Translations under genes and position numbers: made by a program
Notes under the pieces: generated by a model
Seen by the model: the letters and a program-made list of their open reading frames with translations, nothing else
The model's database searches: none
Told to the model about the DNA's origin: nothing
Origin: Caulobacter sp. Root1455
GTDB lineage: Bacteria > Pseudomonadota > Alphaproteobacteria > Caulobacterales > Caulobacteraceae
DNA: 64,000 nt
Direction: 5' to 3'
Assembly (NCBI RefSeq): GCF_001426905.1
Contig: NZ_LMFQ01000001.1
Span: 372,001-436,000 of the forward strand
Shown: piece after piece, positions 1-8,312 of the stretch
How the letters are laid out: each line of letters opens with the position of its first letter
Position numbering within the stretch: position 1 is the stretch's first letter

Positions 1-40
1 GCGGCTGGGCATGCTGAAGACGCTGGGCGAGCGGGCTTAG
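1..40 (+). CDS. 3' end of an unidentified gene
   Basis: Thirteen codons ending in TAG are open from the left edge. They encode RLGMLKTLGERA, which reads like the charged helical C-terminus of a normal protein. The gene continues outside the window, so no function can be given. It is convergent with the rhodanese gene, and a family A inverted repeat fills the gap between them. The fragment could be chance, since it is very short. Confidence 0.5.
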   Translation, partial: RLGMLKTLGERA

Positions 41-50
41 ACCTTTGATC

Positions 51-177
51 CCGCTCATCCCGGCGAATGCCGGGACCCAGATGGAATGGCGGCGAGGTTG
101 ACGCCAAAAGCGCTGAGCTCTTCCAATCAGCCTCTTAGCTTTGGGATCTGGGTCCCGGCATTCGCCGGGATGAGCGG
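51..177. repeat. Family A snap-back repeat, copy 1
   Basis: Perfect 32-bp inverted arms at 51-82 and 146-177 begin with CCGCTCATCCCGG. Each arm also has a small internal palindrome, CCCGGCGAATGCCGGG. The 63-bp interior resembles copies at 4978-5103 and, inverted, at 21911-22037, so this is a roughly 127-bp mobile-like unit and not just a terminator. It lies between two convergent genes. Confidence 0.9.
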
Positions 178-183
178 ATCTTT

Positions 184-603
184 TTAAGCGGCCAACACCC
201 CCGGCTCTTCCCCCGTCGCGAACGGCAGGCCCTCGTCCTCCCAGCCCGTCACCCCGCCGATCATCAGCTTCACGGGGCGGCCCAGCGTCGCCAGCTTCAG
301 CGCCGCGCGGTCGGCGCCGTTGCAGTGCGGGCCGGCGCAATAGACCACGAACAGGGTGTCGTCCGGCCATTCGGCCATGCGCTCGGCGTCGATCTCGGCG
401 TGGCGGAGGTGCAGGGCGCCGGGCACGTGGCGGCGGGCATAGGCCTGGGGCGAGCCGACCACATGCAGCAGGACGAAGTCCTGTTCGCCGGCCCTCATCG
501 ACGCGGCGACGTCGGCGCAGTCGGTCTCCAGGGCCAGGCGGCGGGCAAAGTGCGCGGCGGCTTCCGGCGACGGCGCGGCGGAAATGGCGGAAACAAAGCT
601 CAT
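184..603 (-). CDS. Rhodanese-like domain protein
   Basis: A 139-residue single-domain rhodanese, probably cytoplasmic. The middle holds the usual sequence from a buried strand (FVLLHVVG) through RRHVPGALHL to the active-site region VVYCAGPHCNGADRAA, with Cys89 placed as the persulfide-carrying cysteine and a second cysteine at 94. The C-terminal GGVTGWEDEGLPF is typical of the fold. Such proteins move sulfane sulfur from a donor to an acceptor; the acceptor here is unknown. A strong GAGGAGG lies before the ATG. It is divergent from an FtrA-type regulator, a pairing often seen in Proteobacteria, so that regulator probably controls it (inference). Confidence 0.85.
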   Translation of the reverse strand: MSFVSAISAAPSPEAAAHFARRLALETDCADVAASMRAGEQDFVLLHVVGSPQAYARRHVPGALHLRHAEIDAERMAEWPDDTLFVVYCAGPHCNGADRAALKLATLGRPVKLMIGGVTGWEDEGLPFATGEEPGVLAA

Positions 604-673
604 GTCGGCCTCCTCTGTTGGCGAGGAAGACTTGCCCCAGGCGGCGGCCTGGCGTTAGCTGGCACGATCGACA
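604..673. promoter_or_regulatory. Divergent promoter region, rhodanese/ftrA-like
   Basis: Seventy bases separate the two divergent start codons and must hold both promoters. The minus-strand ribosome site GAGGAGG lies next to position 604. I see no clear palindromic operator. Confidence 0.45.
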
Positions 674-1699
674 ATGACCGTAAAGATCATGCCAAACGCG
701 CCCGCTCGCTCCGGACCCGCCAACAGACGCGTCGTCGCCCTGGCCTATGACGGCCTGTGCACCTTCGAGTTCGGGGTGGCGGTCGAGCTGTTCGGCCTGC
801 CCCGGCCCGAGATGGGGCCGGACTGGTACGCCTTCGCCACGGCGGCGGTCGAGCCGGGTCCCCTGCGCGGCCTGGGCGGGGTTCAGGTGACGGCCGACGG
901 CGGGCTGGAGCTGGTCGAGCAGGCCGGCACCATCATCGCCCCCGGCTGGCGCGGCGCCGACAGCCCCGTGCCCCGACCCTTGATCGAGGCCCTGCGAACC
1001 GCCCACGCCAACGGCGCGCGGGTGATGTCGATCTGCTCGGGCGTTTTCGTGCTGGCGGCGGCGGGCCTGCTGGCCGGGCGGCGGGCCACCACCCACTGGC
1101 GCTATGTCGACACGCTGCGCGCCCTTTACCCCGACATCGAGGTGCAGCCCGACGTGCTCTATGTCGACGAGGGCGACGTGATGACCTCGGCCGGCAGCGC
1201 CGCGGGGCTGGACCTGGGCCTGCACCTGGTGCGCCGCGACTTCGGACCCGAGGCGGCCAACACCGTGGCCCGGCGGCTGGTGATCCCGCCGCACCGCGAC
1301 GGCGGCCAGGCCCAGTTCATACAGCGGCCCGTGCCGACCGCCCACGAGGCCTCGCGCCTGTCGCCGATTCTGGACCGAATGCGCGCCGACCTGTCCCGCG
1401 AGCACACGGTCAAGGCGCTGGCCGACGCGGCGGGCATGAGCCCTCGCACCTTCCTGCGCCGCTTCGAGGCCGCCACCGGCGTCACCCCGGCCCGCTGGCT
1501 GCTGGCCGAGCGCCTGGCCCGGGCCCGCGACCTGCTGGAGACCACCCCGGCCGGCGTCGAGCAGATCGCCCAGGCCGTCGGCTTCGGCGCGCCGGCCTTG
1601 CGGCACCATTTCAGGAAGTCGCTGGCGACGACGCCCCAGGCCTATCGGGCGCGGTTCGGGGGCCATCCAGGAGCCGCCGACACAAGGTCGCCCGCCTGA
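674..1699 (+). CDS. ftrA: GlxA/FtrA-type AraC family transcriptional regulator
   Basis: 341 residues with two domains. Residues about 18-205 form a DJ-1/PfpI-like amidotransferase fold with the nucleophile-elbow cysteine C121 (SICSGVFVLAAAGLL) and the following TTHW. Residues about 235-328 form an AraC double helix-turn-helix (VKALADAAGMSPRTFLRRF, then IAQAVGFGAPALRHHFRK). This is the FtrA/GlxA architecture; the N-domain usually senses a ligand and is not catalytic. The start at 674 has an in-frame ATG alternative at 689. Its divergent neighbour encodes a rhodanese, the common FtrA partner. The symbol is given by family resemblance. Confidence 0.85.
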   Translation: MTVKIMPNAPARSGPANRRVVALAYDGLCTFEFGVAVELFGLPRPEMGPDWYAFATAAVEPGPLRGLGGVQVTADGGLELVEQAGTIIAPGWRGADSPVPRPLIEALRTAHANGARVMSICSGVFVLAAAGLLAGRRATTHWRYVDTLRALYPDIEVQPDVLYVDEGDVMTSAGSAAGLDLGLHLVRRDFGPEAANTVARRLVIPPHRDGGQAQFIQRPVPTAHEASRLSPILDRMRADLSREHTVKALADAAGMSPRTFLRRFEAATGVTPARWLLAERLARARDLLETTPAGVEQIAQAVGFGAPALRHHFRKSLATTPQAYRARFGGHPGAADTRSPA

Positions 1700-1979
1700 A
1701 ACGAACCCGCCGCGAAATGACCTTGGTCGCGCCGTTGCGAAGCCTGGTTCGGATCCCAATCTCTTATTCGACGCGGACAACCCGGCTTTCCCCCCAGCCG
1801 GCCCCAGCGTCCTTAAAGCGCAGCGTCCGTGCCCTCCCCCCTCGGCACGGGCGCTGTTTGCGTTCAAGCCCGACCAACGTCGCTGAACATTGTCCTGGTA
1901 ACGCTACCATTCCGCGCTATCCTGCACCCGAACACCTTCGTCCGTCTCGAGAACGAAGGATCACGGGAGCGAAGCGGTC
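1700..1979. other. Intergenic region before the VOC cassette
   Basis: 280 bases with no convincing gene. The region is less GC-rich than the flanks around 1745-1790 and 1880-1960 and probably holds the promoter of the three-gene cassette that starts at 1980. No inverted repeat or known operator was recognised. Confidence 0.4.
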
Positions 1980-2915
1980 ATGCGGCCACTGGCCTACGCC
2001 TTGACGATCCTGGCTGTTTGCGGCGCCGCCCGCGCCGCGACGCCGCCCCCTCCACAAGCCCGACCGCCGATCGTCTCGGTCTCGCACCTGGCGGTCCACG
2101 CCGCCGATCCCGCCAAGAGCGAGGCCTTCTACGTCCATGACCTGGGCGCGGTGAAAGGGGCAGATCCCGAGAACCCCAAGGGCGCGCGCTACTATTTCAG
2201 CCCGACCCAGTTCGTCGAGGTGCTGCCCTTGCCCCCCGGTGCGCCGAGGGTCGACCGGCTGGACCATGCCGCCTTCAACACCGCCGACGCGGAAGCCCTG
2301 CGCGCCTATCTGGCCGCCAAGGGCGTGGCCGTGCCCGCCAAGGTCGAGACCGGCGCCGACGGCGGCCGCTGGTTCGACGTGGTCGACCCCGAGGGTGTGA
2401 GGGTTCAGTTCGTCCAGCCGCCGGCGACCCTGCCCGCCGTCCCGGTCAATCCGCTGTCCAGCCGCATCATCCATGTCGGCTTCATCATCCACGACCGCGC
2501 CAAGCAGGACGCCTTCTACCGCCAGATCCTGGGCTTTCGGCCCTACTGGTTCGGCGGCATGAAGGACGACTCCCCGTCCTGGGTCTCGCTGCAGGTCCCG
2601 GACGGCTCGGACTGGCTGGAATACATGATCGTCGCCCCGCCCGAGGGCCGGGGTCCGCCGCCCGGCATGAGCCAGGCCACGGCCGGGGTGCTGGACCACT
2701 TCTCGCTGGGCGTGCCCGACACCCGCGTCGCCTACACCCTGCTGTGGAACGGCGACCGCCTGGAAGGCCAGAAGGAGACGCCGAAGATCGGGCGTGACGC
2801 CAAGTGGCAGCTGAACCTGTTCGACCCCGACGGGACGCGGGCCGAGATCATGGAGTTCCACGCCGTCGGCAAGCCCTGCTGCTCGCCGTTCACCGCCGCC
2901 GATCCGGAAAAGTAG
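1980..2915 (+). CDS. Exported protein with two VOC (glyoxalase-fold) domains
   Basis: 311 residues. The N-terminus MRPLAYALTILAVCGAARA is a typical Sec signal peptide cut near residue 19-20, so the protein should be periplasmic. Two vicinal-oxygen-chelate domains follow, about residues 30-146 and 160-295. Each has a paired beta-alpha-beta module with candidate metal ligands (SHLAVHA, LDHAAF, IIHVGF, LDHFSLG, and AEIMEF near the end). Fused two-module VOC proteins include ring-cleavage dioxygenases and glyoxalases; the substrate here is not evident. GGGAG precedes the ATG. It is the first gene of a same-strand cassette with an exported beta-sandwich protein and a Tat-exported oxidoreductase. 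Confidence 0.8.
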   Translation: MRPLAYALTILAVCGAARAATPPPPQARPPIVSVSHLAVHAADPAKSEAFYVHDLGAVKGADPENPKGARYYFSPTQFVEVLPLPPGAPRVDRLDHAAFNTADAEALRAYLAAKGVAVPAKVETGADGGRWFDVVDPEGVRVQFVQPPATLPAVPVNPLSSRIIHVGFIIHDRAKQDAFYRQILGFRPYWFGGMKDDSPSWVSLQVPDGSDWLEYMIVAPPEGRGPPPGMSQATAGVLDHFSLGVPDTRVAYTLLWNGDRLEGQKETPKIGRDAKWQLNLFDPDGTRAEIMEFHAVGKPCCSPFTAADPEK

Positions 2916-2956
2916 CCCACGACCACCGCTTCGAAGCCCCTTCCACGAGGCCGCCC

Positions 2957-3748
2957 GTGTTCAAGCTCCGCGCCCTGCTCGTGACCGCCGCCTGCGTCCT
3001 GTCCAGCATCGCCCAGGCTCAGACCCCGCCGACGGCGCCGGACTGGGCCTATCCCGACAGCCCGACCCACAAGCAGGTCCCGCCGCCGGCGGACTTCCAT
3101 CGTCCCACCACGGTGATCGCCACGCCGATCGGGGTGTTCGAGGGGCAGGCCGATGTCGGTTCGGCCCTCGTCCCCGGCGCGGCCAGCTTCAAGGACGGCG
3201 CCTACACCATCAGCTCGGCCGGCTATAACGTCTGGTACACGCGCGACGAGTTCCGCTTCCTCTGGAAGAAGATGTCGGGCGACGTCTCGCTGGCCGCGGA
3301 CATCGCCTATCCCGACGCCCAGGGCTACGGCGACCGCAAGGCGGTTCTGGTCATCCGCCAGACCCTGGACGACGACTCCCCCGAGGCTCTGGTCGCCCTG
3401 CACGGCGCGGGCATGATCCATATCGCCCGCCGGCCGGCCAAGGGGGCGCGGATCGATGACATGGAATACCGGATCGGCAGCCGCGGCGGCCTGCCCGGCG
3501 GCGCCAGTCCCGACAGCCTGGTGACCCTGCACGCCAAGCGCATCGGCATCCAGAAATCGGGCGACGACTTCACCCTGTGGGTCAGCGAGCGCGGCGAGCC
3601 GATGCACCAGTACGGCGCGCCGTTGCCGCTGCGCCTGGACGGGCCGTTCTATGTGGGCGTCGGCTTCGTCTCGCACCTGCCCGTCACCCTGGACACGGCG
3701 GTGCTGTCCGACGTCGTGCTGGAAAACGCGGCCGGCAAGGTTCGCTAG
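2957..3748 (+). CDS. Exported beta-sandwich protein, DUF1349-like
   Basis: 263 residues from a GTG start. I chose this start because CACGAGG lies seven bases upstream and the translation then opens with a clean signal peptide (FKLRALLVTAACVLSSIAQA, cut before QTPP). The reading frame is open further upstream, but that part overlaps the previous gene. The mature protein is rich in beta-strand patterns (YTISSAGYNVWY, GDVSLAADIAY, KAVLVIRQTLD, FTLWVSERG). These recall concanavalin-like domains found at the end of some TolB/WD40-type exported proteins. That link is from memory and moderate. It lies 41 bp after the VOC gene and 18 bp before the oxidoreductase gene. Confidence 0.7.
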   Translation: MFKLRALLVTAACVLSSIAQAQTPPTAPDWAYPDSPTHKQVPPPADFHRPTTVIATPIGVFEGQADVGSALVPGAASFKDGAYTISSAGYNVWYTRDEFRFLWKKMSGDVSLAADIAYPDAQGYGDRKAVLVIRQTLDDDSPEALVALHGAGMIHIARRPAKGARIDDMEYRIGSRGGLPGGASPDSLVTLHAKRIGIQKSGDDFTLWVSERGEPMHQYGAPLPLRLDGPFYVGVGFVSHLPVTLDTAVLSDVVLENAAGKVR

Positions 3749-3766
3749 AAACAGAAGGAGGCCGTC

Positions 3767-4966
3767 ATGCCCAATCGCATTTCCCGCCGCAGCCTGCTGG
3801 GCGCCGCCGGCGCTTCGGCGGCGCTCGCTCCGACGATCGCCAGTTCACAGGGCGCCAATTCACAGGGGGCCGCCATGGCCGACAACGACAAGATCGGTTT
3901 CGCCATCGTCGGCCTGGGCAAGCTGAGCCTGGGCCAGCTGATTCCCGGCCTGAAGGTCGCCAAGGGGGCCAAGCTGGCCGCCGTGGTCAGCGGCCATCCC
4001 GAAAAGGCCCGCCGTGTCGCCGCCGAGAACGGCCTGCCCGCCGACGCGGTCTACGGCTATGACGACTACGACCGCATCGCCAAGGATCCGCGCATCGATG
4101 TCGTCTACATCGTGCTGCCCAACTCCATGCACGCCGAGCACACGATCAAGGCCTTCAAGGCGGGCAAGCACGTGCTGTGCGAGAAGCCGATGGCGACGAC
4201 CACCGCCGACGCCGAGGCGATGATCGCCGCCGCCAAGGCCGCCAAGCGCCACCTGATGATCGCCTATCGCTGCCACTACGAGCCGCAGAACCTGGACGTC
4301 ATGCGCCGTCTGCGCGCCAAGTCGATGGGCAAGGTGCGGCAGATCAACACCACCATGGGGCGGCAGGCCGATCTCTCCGATCCGTCCGACGTCTGGCGGC
4401 TGGACGGCAAGATGTCCGGTGGCGGGGCCCTGGGCGACATGGGCGTCTATGGCGTCAGCGCCGCCCGCTATCTGCTGAACGAGGAGCCGATCGCCGTTCA
4501 GGCCTGGGCCCAGACCGACCGCGCCGATCCCCGGTTCAAGGAGACCGAGGACCTGATCAACTGGCAGTTCCGCTTCCCCTCGGGCGTGATCGCCAACGGC
4601 TCGACCTCGTTCGCCTACGCTCCCACCATGGCCTTCGAGGTGATCTGCGAACAGGGCCGGCTGGACGCCGATCCGGCGGCCTTCTACGGCGGCAACCGCC
4701 TGACCGTGATCAAGGGCGGCCAGGCCCAGCCGCCGATCCCCGCCCCGCCCAGCGACCAGTTCGCCCGCGAAATGGACTGGATGGCCGACGTGGTGCGCGG
4801 CAAGGCGCCGATGGTCTCGCCGGGCGAGGAGGGGCTGCAGGACATGCGCCTGATGCAGGCGATCCTGGAGTCGGCGGCCAAGGACGGGGCGACCGTCAAG
4901 ACCGACTGGGGCTACAAGCGGGCGGTCGATCCGGCGGCCGTGGTGGACGTTCCGGGGAAAGCCTAA
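3767..4966 (+). CDS. Tat-exported Gfo/Idh/MocA family oxidoreductase
   Basis: 399 residues. The N-terminus carries a twin-arginine signal (SRRSLLGAAGASAALAP). An NAD(P)-binding Rossmann domain follows (residues about 43-165: FAIVGLGKLSLG), with the EKP motif at 139-141. The C-terminal half is the family's alpha/beta substrate domain. The run YRCHYEPQN (168-175) is strongly like Zymomonas glucose-fructose oxidoreductase, a periplasmic enzyme with tightly bound NADP. That suggests sugar or sugar-derivative oxidation in the periplasm, with the cofactor loaded before export. The ribosome site AAGGAGG is strong. It ends the cassette begun by the VOC gene. Confidence 0.88.
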   Translation: MPNRISRRSLLGAAGASAALAPTIASSQGANSQGAAMADNDKIGFAIVGLGKLSLGQLIPGLKVAKGAKLAAVVSGHPEKARRVAAENGLPADAVYGYDDYDRIAKDPRIDVVYIVLPNSMHAEHTIKAFKAGKHVLCEKPMATTTADAEAMIAAAKAAKRHLMIAYRCHYEPQNLDVMRRLRAKSMGKVRQINTTMGRQADLSDPSDVWRLDGKMSGGGALGDMGVYGVSAARYLLNEEPIAVQAWAQTDRADPRFKETEDLINWQFRFPSGVIANGSTSFAYAPTMAFEVICEQGRLDADPAAFYGGNRLTVIKGGQAQPPIPAPPSDQFAREMDWMADVVRGKAPMVSPGEEGLQDMRLMQAILESAAKDGATVKTDWGYKRAVDPAAVVDVPGKA

Positions 4967-4977
4967 CCCCGAAAAAT

Positions 4978-5103
4978 CCGCTCATCCCGGCGAATGCCGG
5001 GACCCAGATGGAATGACTTGAGGCTGACTCCAGGAGCGCTGAGCCCTTCCAATCATCCACACCGCCATGGGATCTGGGTCCCGGCATTCGCCGGGATGAG
5101 CGG
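4978..5103. repeat. Family A snap-back repeat, copy 2
   Basis: Perfect 32-bp arms at 4978-5009 and 5072-5103 are identical to copy 1. The interior matches copy 1 in blocks, for example ATGGAATG beside the left arm and GCGCTGAGC in the middle. It lies between convergent genes. Confidence 0.9.
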
Positions 5104-5120
5104 TGGTTAGGTTGGGGGGT

Positions 5121-5732
5121 CTATTTCCCCCGCAGCAAACGCCACCAGCTTTCCGCCAAAGCGTCCAGCAGCGGCTCCAGTGGAGCCGAGGCGCGCTGCA
5201 CCACCATCACGTAGGACAGCCGCTCGAACTGCACGAGCTGCATCAGCATCCGCGTGCGCGCCGCCGGCCGCTCGGCGTCGGAGAACCGCGCCAGGTAGTT
5301 GGGCATGGCGTCGATGAACAGGTTGATGAAGCGCAGATAGTCGTCGGCCAGGTCGGGGTCGGCGACATTGGCCTCGGTGGCCACCGCCAGCAGGTTGCGG
5401 CGCTCGTCGGTCTGCTCGGCCATGCCCTGGGCCAGCCAGGCGCGGACGTCCTCCAGGCTTGGATCCGGGATGGCGTCGAGCGCCGCGAAGGTGGCCTGGA
5501 TGTTGGGGACCAGCCGGTCGCCGATGGCGTTGGCCACGTCCTCCTTGTTGCGGAAATGCAGGTAGAAGGTGGCGCGGTTGGCGCCGGCCTCGGCGGCGAT
5601 CTGCTCGATGGTCACGGCCCGGAAGCCGCGCCGGCCGAACAGGGCGACGGCCGCGTCGATCAGCCGCTCGCGGGTCAGCTGGCGCTGAGCCTCGCGCAGG
5701 CCTCCCGTCCGTTCCACCGCCGCCTTCGCCAA
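5121..5732 (-). CDS. TetR family transcriptional regulator
   Basis: 203 residues from a TTG start, chosen because GAGGAG lies eight bases upstream. The open frame continues to 5828, but that stretch crosses the operator and promoter of the divergent gene. The N-terminal helix-turn-helix is typical (LIDAAVALFGRRGFRAVTI, QIAAEAGANRATFYLHF). The all-helical C-terminal ligand and dimer domain is not diagnostic of a ligand. It is divergent from a four-gene P450 operon, and a perfect palindrome lies in the shared promoter, so it is probably a local repressor of that operon (inference). Confidence 0.88.
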   Translation of the reverse strand: MAKAAVERTGGLREAQRQLTRERLIDAAVALFGRRGFRAVTIEQIAAEAGANRATFYLHFRNKEDVANAIGDRLVPNIQATFAALDAIPDPSLEDVRAWLAQGMAEQTDERRNLLAVATEANVADPDLADDYLRFINLFIDAMPNYLARFSDAERPAARTRMLMQLVQFERLSYVMVVQRASAPLEPLLDALAESWWRLLRGK

Positions 5733-5788
5733 GTTCGTTCTCCTCGTCGCTTCCGTTTTGCCACGCCCCCAGATTCGACGCCAGTCGA

Positions 5789-5825
5789 TTGACACGACAG
5801 GTGTCGTCTGAACTACTCGACGCGT
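5789..5825 (+). promoter_or_regulatory. Candidate P450-operon promoter with TetR operator
   Basis: A TTGACA hexamer lies at 5789-5794. It overlaps the palindrome ACGACA-GG-TGTCGT at 5794-5807, a perfect 6-bp inverted repeat with a 2-bp centre. A regulator bound there would cover the -35 region of the P450 operon and also the start of its own divergent gene. The -10 element is not obvious. Confidence 0.55.
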
Positions 5826-5863
5826 CACGCGACGGAGTGCGCGGGCTCATAGGGAAGACGCGC

Positions 5864-7207
5864 ATGGTCATGCAGCTAGTCAGCGAAACCGCCGTCGACG
5901 GTGTCGAGGGTCCCGGCGCCCCGACCCTGTTCCCGACGCTCGAGGGGATCGACCTTTCGGACATCACCCAGTTCACACGGGGCCAGCCCTACGCCGATTT
6001 CGCCCGTCTTCGCGCCCAGGCGCCGGTGATGTGGCATCCCGAGCCCTATGGCGGCCCAGGCTTCTGGGCGGTCACCCGCCACGCCGACATCATGGCGGTG
6101 GAGGCCGACCCCCAGACCTTCTCGTCGCGCAAGGGCGGGATCCTCATGGCGCACGGCGATCCGCAGAAGCGCCATGCCCTGCTCTATCGCGCCTCGATGG
6201 ACACCATGATCAATCTCGACGGCGCCGAGCACATCCAGCTGCGCCGCGAGCACATGGCCTATTTCACCCCCGCCTATCTGCGCGGCGTGACCGAGGCGGT
6301 GCGGGCCGAGGTCAGCCGGCTGCTGGACGAGATGGCCCCTCTGGGCCGCGTCGACCTGGTCGAGGCGTTCTCGTCCAAGCTGCCGCTGTTCACCCTGTGC
6401 GAAATCCTGGGGGTGCCGGCCGAGGATCGCGGCAAGTTCCTGAAGTGGATGCACTATCTGGAGATGGCCCAGGACCTGGCCCTGAAGCAGGCCTTGGCCC
6501 CGATCACCCCGACCCTGGAGCTGATGCAGTTCGTCCAGGACTTCAACACCAACGTCGAGGAGATGTTCGAGTACGGCCGCACGATGCTGCACAAGCGGCG
6601 GCAGGACCCTCAGGCCGACCTGATGAGCGCCATCGCCCGCGCCCAGGTCGACGGGACCTTGCTGAGCGACGAGTACCTGGACGGCTCGTGGCTGCTGATC
6701 GTCTTCGCCGGCAACGACACCACCCGCAACACCTTGTCGGGCACGATGAAGCTGTTGACCGAGTTCCCCGACCAGAAGGCCCGGTTGATCGCCGACCCGT
6801 CGCTGATGGGCGGGGCGGTCAACGAGTTCATCCGCATGGTCAGCCCGGTGATCTACATGCGCCGCACGGCCACGCGCGACGCGGAGATCGCCGGCCAGGC
6901 CGTCCGCGAGGGCGAAAAGGTGGTCATGTACTACGGGGCGGCCAACCGCGACGAGGCGGTGTTCGACAATCCCGACCAGCTCGACATCACCCGGCCCAAC
7001 GCCGACAAGCACATCGCCTTCGGCTACGGCCCGCACGTCTGCATCGGCAAGCGGGTGGCGCAGATCCAGCTGGAGGAGGCCTACCGCCAGATCCTGGGCC
7101 GCTTCCCCGACATCCGCTGGACCGGCGAGATCGACATCGCCCCCAACAACTTCGTCCACGCCATCAGCAAGCTGGAGGTCGAGTTCACGCCGGGCGGGAC
7201 GGCCTGA
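5864..7207 (+). CDS. Cytochrome P450
   Basis: 447 residues, normal for a soluble bacterial class I P450. The I-helix oxygen-binding motif AGNDTT is at 282-287, the K-helix ExxR is EFIR at 321-324, and the heme loop FGYGPHVCIG puts the thiolate ligand at Cys393. The enzyme would monooxygenate a hydrophobic substrate using electrons from a separate ferredoxin and reductase, neither of which is encoded nearby. The open frame extends upstream to 5459 but overlaps the TetR gene, so I took the ATG at 5864; another ATG follows at 5870. It begins a tightly packed operon to 9762. Confidence 0.93.
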   Translation: MVMQLVSETAVDGVEGPGAPTLFPTLEGIDLSDITQFTRGQPYADFARLRAQAPVMWHPEPYGGPGFWAVTRHADIMAVEADPQTFSSRKGGILMAHGDPQKRHALLYRASMDTMINLDGAEHIQLRREHMAYFTPAYLRGVTEAVRAEVSRLLDEMAPLGRVDLVEAFSSKLPLFTLCEILGVPAEDRGKFLKWMHYLEMAQDLALKQALAPITPTLELMQFVQDFNTNVEEMFEYGRTMLHKRRQDPQADLMSAIARAQVDGTLLSDEYLDGSWLLIVFAGNDTTRNTLSGTMKLLTEFPDQKARLIADPSLMGGAVNEFIRMVSPVIYMRRTATRDAEIAGQAVREGEKVVMYYGAANRDEAVFDNPDQLDITRPNADKHIAFGYGPHVCIGKRVAQIQLEEAYRQILGRFPDIRWTGEIDIAPNNFVHAISKLEVEFTPGGTA

Positions 7208-7208
7208 G

Positions 7209-8312
7209 ATGGCCCTGACGCGCGGGGACGATTATCCGATCCACCAGACGGCCGAGCCGGTGGCCTATGCCGGCACCGACCGCAATTTCTACGACCGCTA
7301 CTTCTTCAACGGCTATGCGGCTGAAGGCGACGACGACGCCTTCTTCGCCGCGGCGTTCGGGGTCTATCCGCACCTCAACATCGCCGACGCCGCCTTCTGC
7401 TGGATGAAGGACGGCCGCCAGGTGAACCTGCACGCCAGCCGCTGGCTGGAGATGGAGCGGATGGACCTGACCGTCGGGCCGATCACCATCCAGGTCCTGG
7501 AGCCGCTGCGCCGGCTGCGGATCACGGTCGAGGCGCCCGAGCAGGGGATCCGCGCCGAGGTCACTTTCGAGGGCAGGTCGTTCCCGATCGAGGAGCCGCG
7601 CTTCACCCGCCGGATCGGGCCGCGCACCCTGCTGGACTACACCCGCCTGACCCAGAACGGCCGCTACATGGGCTGGATCGAGGTGGACGGCGCGCGCCAC
7701 GACCTGGCCGGCTTCGTCGGCACGCGGGACCGCTCCTGGGGCGTGCGGCCCATCGGGGCCCGCGATCCGCAGGAGATGGCGCCGGCCGTCCCACCGCAGT
7801 TCTTCTGGCTGTGGAGCCCGTGCGCGTTTCCGGACGGCGATCTGTTCTTCCACACCAATGACGACGAGCACGGCCGGGCCTGGAACCGGCGGGCGGTCTG
7901 GGCGCCGCTGGGTTCTGAGCGCGACGGGGCGATCGACTTCGACGCGGTGGACTACGGCGTCGACTGGCGCCCGGGCACGCGCCACGCGGCGCGGGGGACG
8001 ATCCACCTGCCGGACGGCGGCGAGGTCGACATCACGCCCCAGGCCGAGTTCTTCATGCTGGGCCTGGGCTACGGCCATCCGGTCTGGGGCCACGGGCTGA
8101 ACCACGGCAAGCTGAAGGTCGAGCGCGAGGACCTGGTCCTGGCCGACCTGGACCGCGCCCTGCCGTTCCACCTGCACGTCCAGGCCTTGTCGAAGGTCAC
8201 CTGGCGGGGCGCGGACGGGACGATGCGGGTCGGGCGCGGGGTGTTCGAGCAGCTGGCGCTCGGGCCGCACGCGCCGTCGGGCTTCAAGTCGATCCTGGAC
8301 ATGGCCCCATGA
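7209..8312 (+). CDS. Protein of unknown function in P450 operon
   Basis: 367 residues, soluble, with no signal peptide. I do not recognise the family with confidence. The sequence alternates short strands with many aromatic and acidic residues (FYDRYFFNGY, VNLHASRWLEM, GFVGTRDRSWGVRPIG). This recalls lipocalin-like or CrtC/AttH-type paired beta-barrel proteins that bind or modify lipids or isoprenoids. That is a weak, fold-level impression. It starts one base after the P450 stop and its stop overlaps the next start in ATGA, so it is translationally coupled. A role on the same hydrophobic substrate is inferred from context only. Confidence 0.8.
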   Translation: MALTRGDDYPIHQTAEPVAYAGTDRNFYDRYFFNGYAAEGDDDAFFAAAFGVYPHLNIADAAFCWMKDGRQVNLHASRWLEMERMDLTVGPITIQVLEPLRRLRITVEAPEQGIRAEVTFEGRSFPIEEPRFTRRIGPRTLLDYTRLTQNGRYMGWIEVDGARHDLAGFVGTRDRSWGVRPIGARDPQEMAPAVPPQFFWLWSPCAFPDGDLFFHTNDDEHGRAWNRRAVWAPLGSERDGAIDFDAVDYGVDWRPGTRHAARGTIHLPDGGEVDITPQAEFFMLGLGYGHPVWGHGLNHGKLKVEREDLVLADLDRALPFHLHVQALSKVTWRGADGTMRVGRGVFEQLALGPHAPSGFKSILDMAP

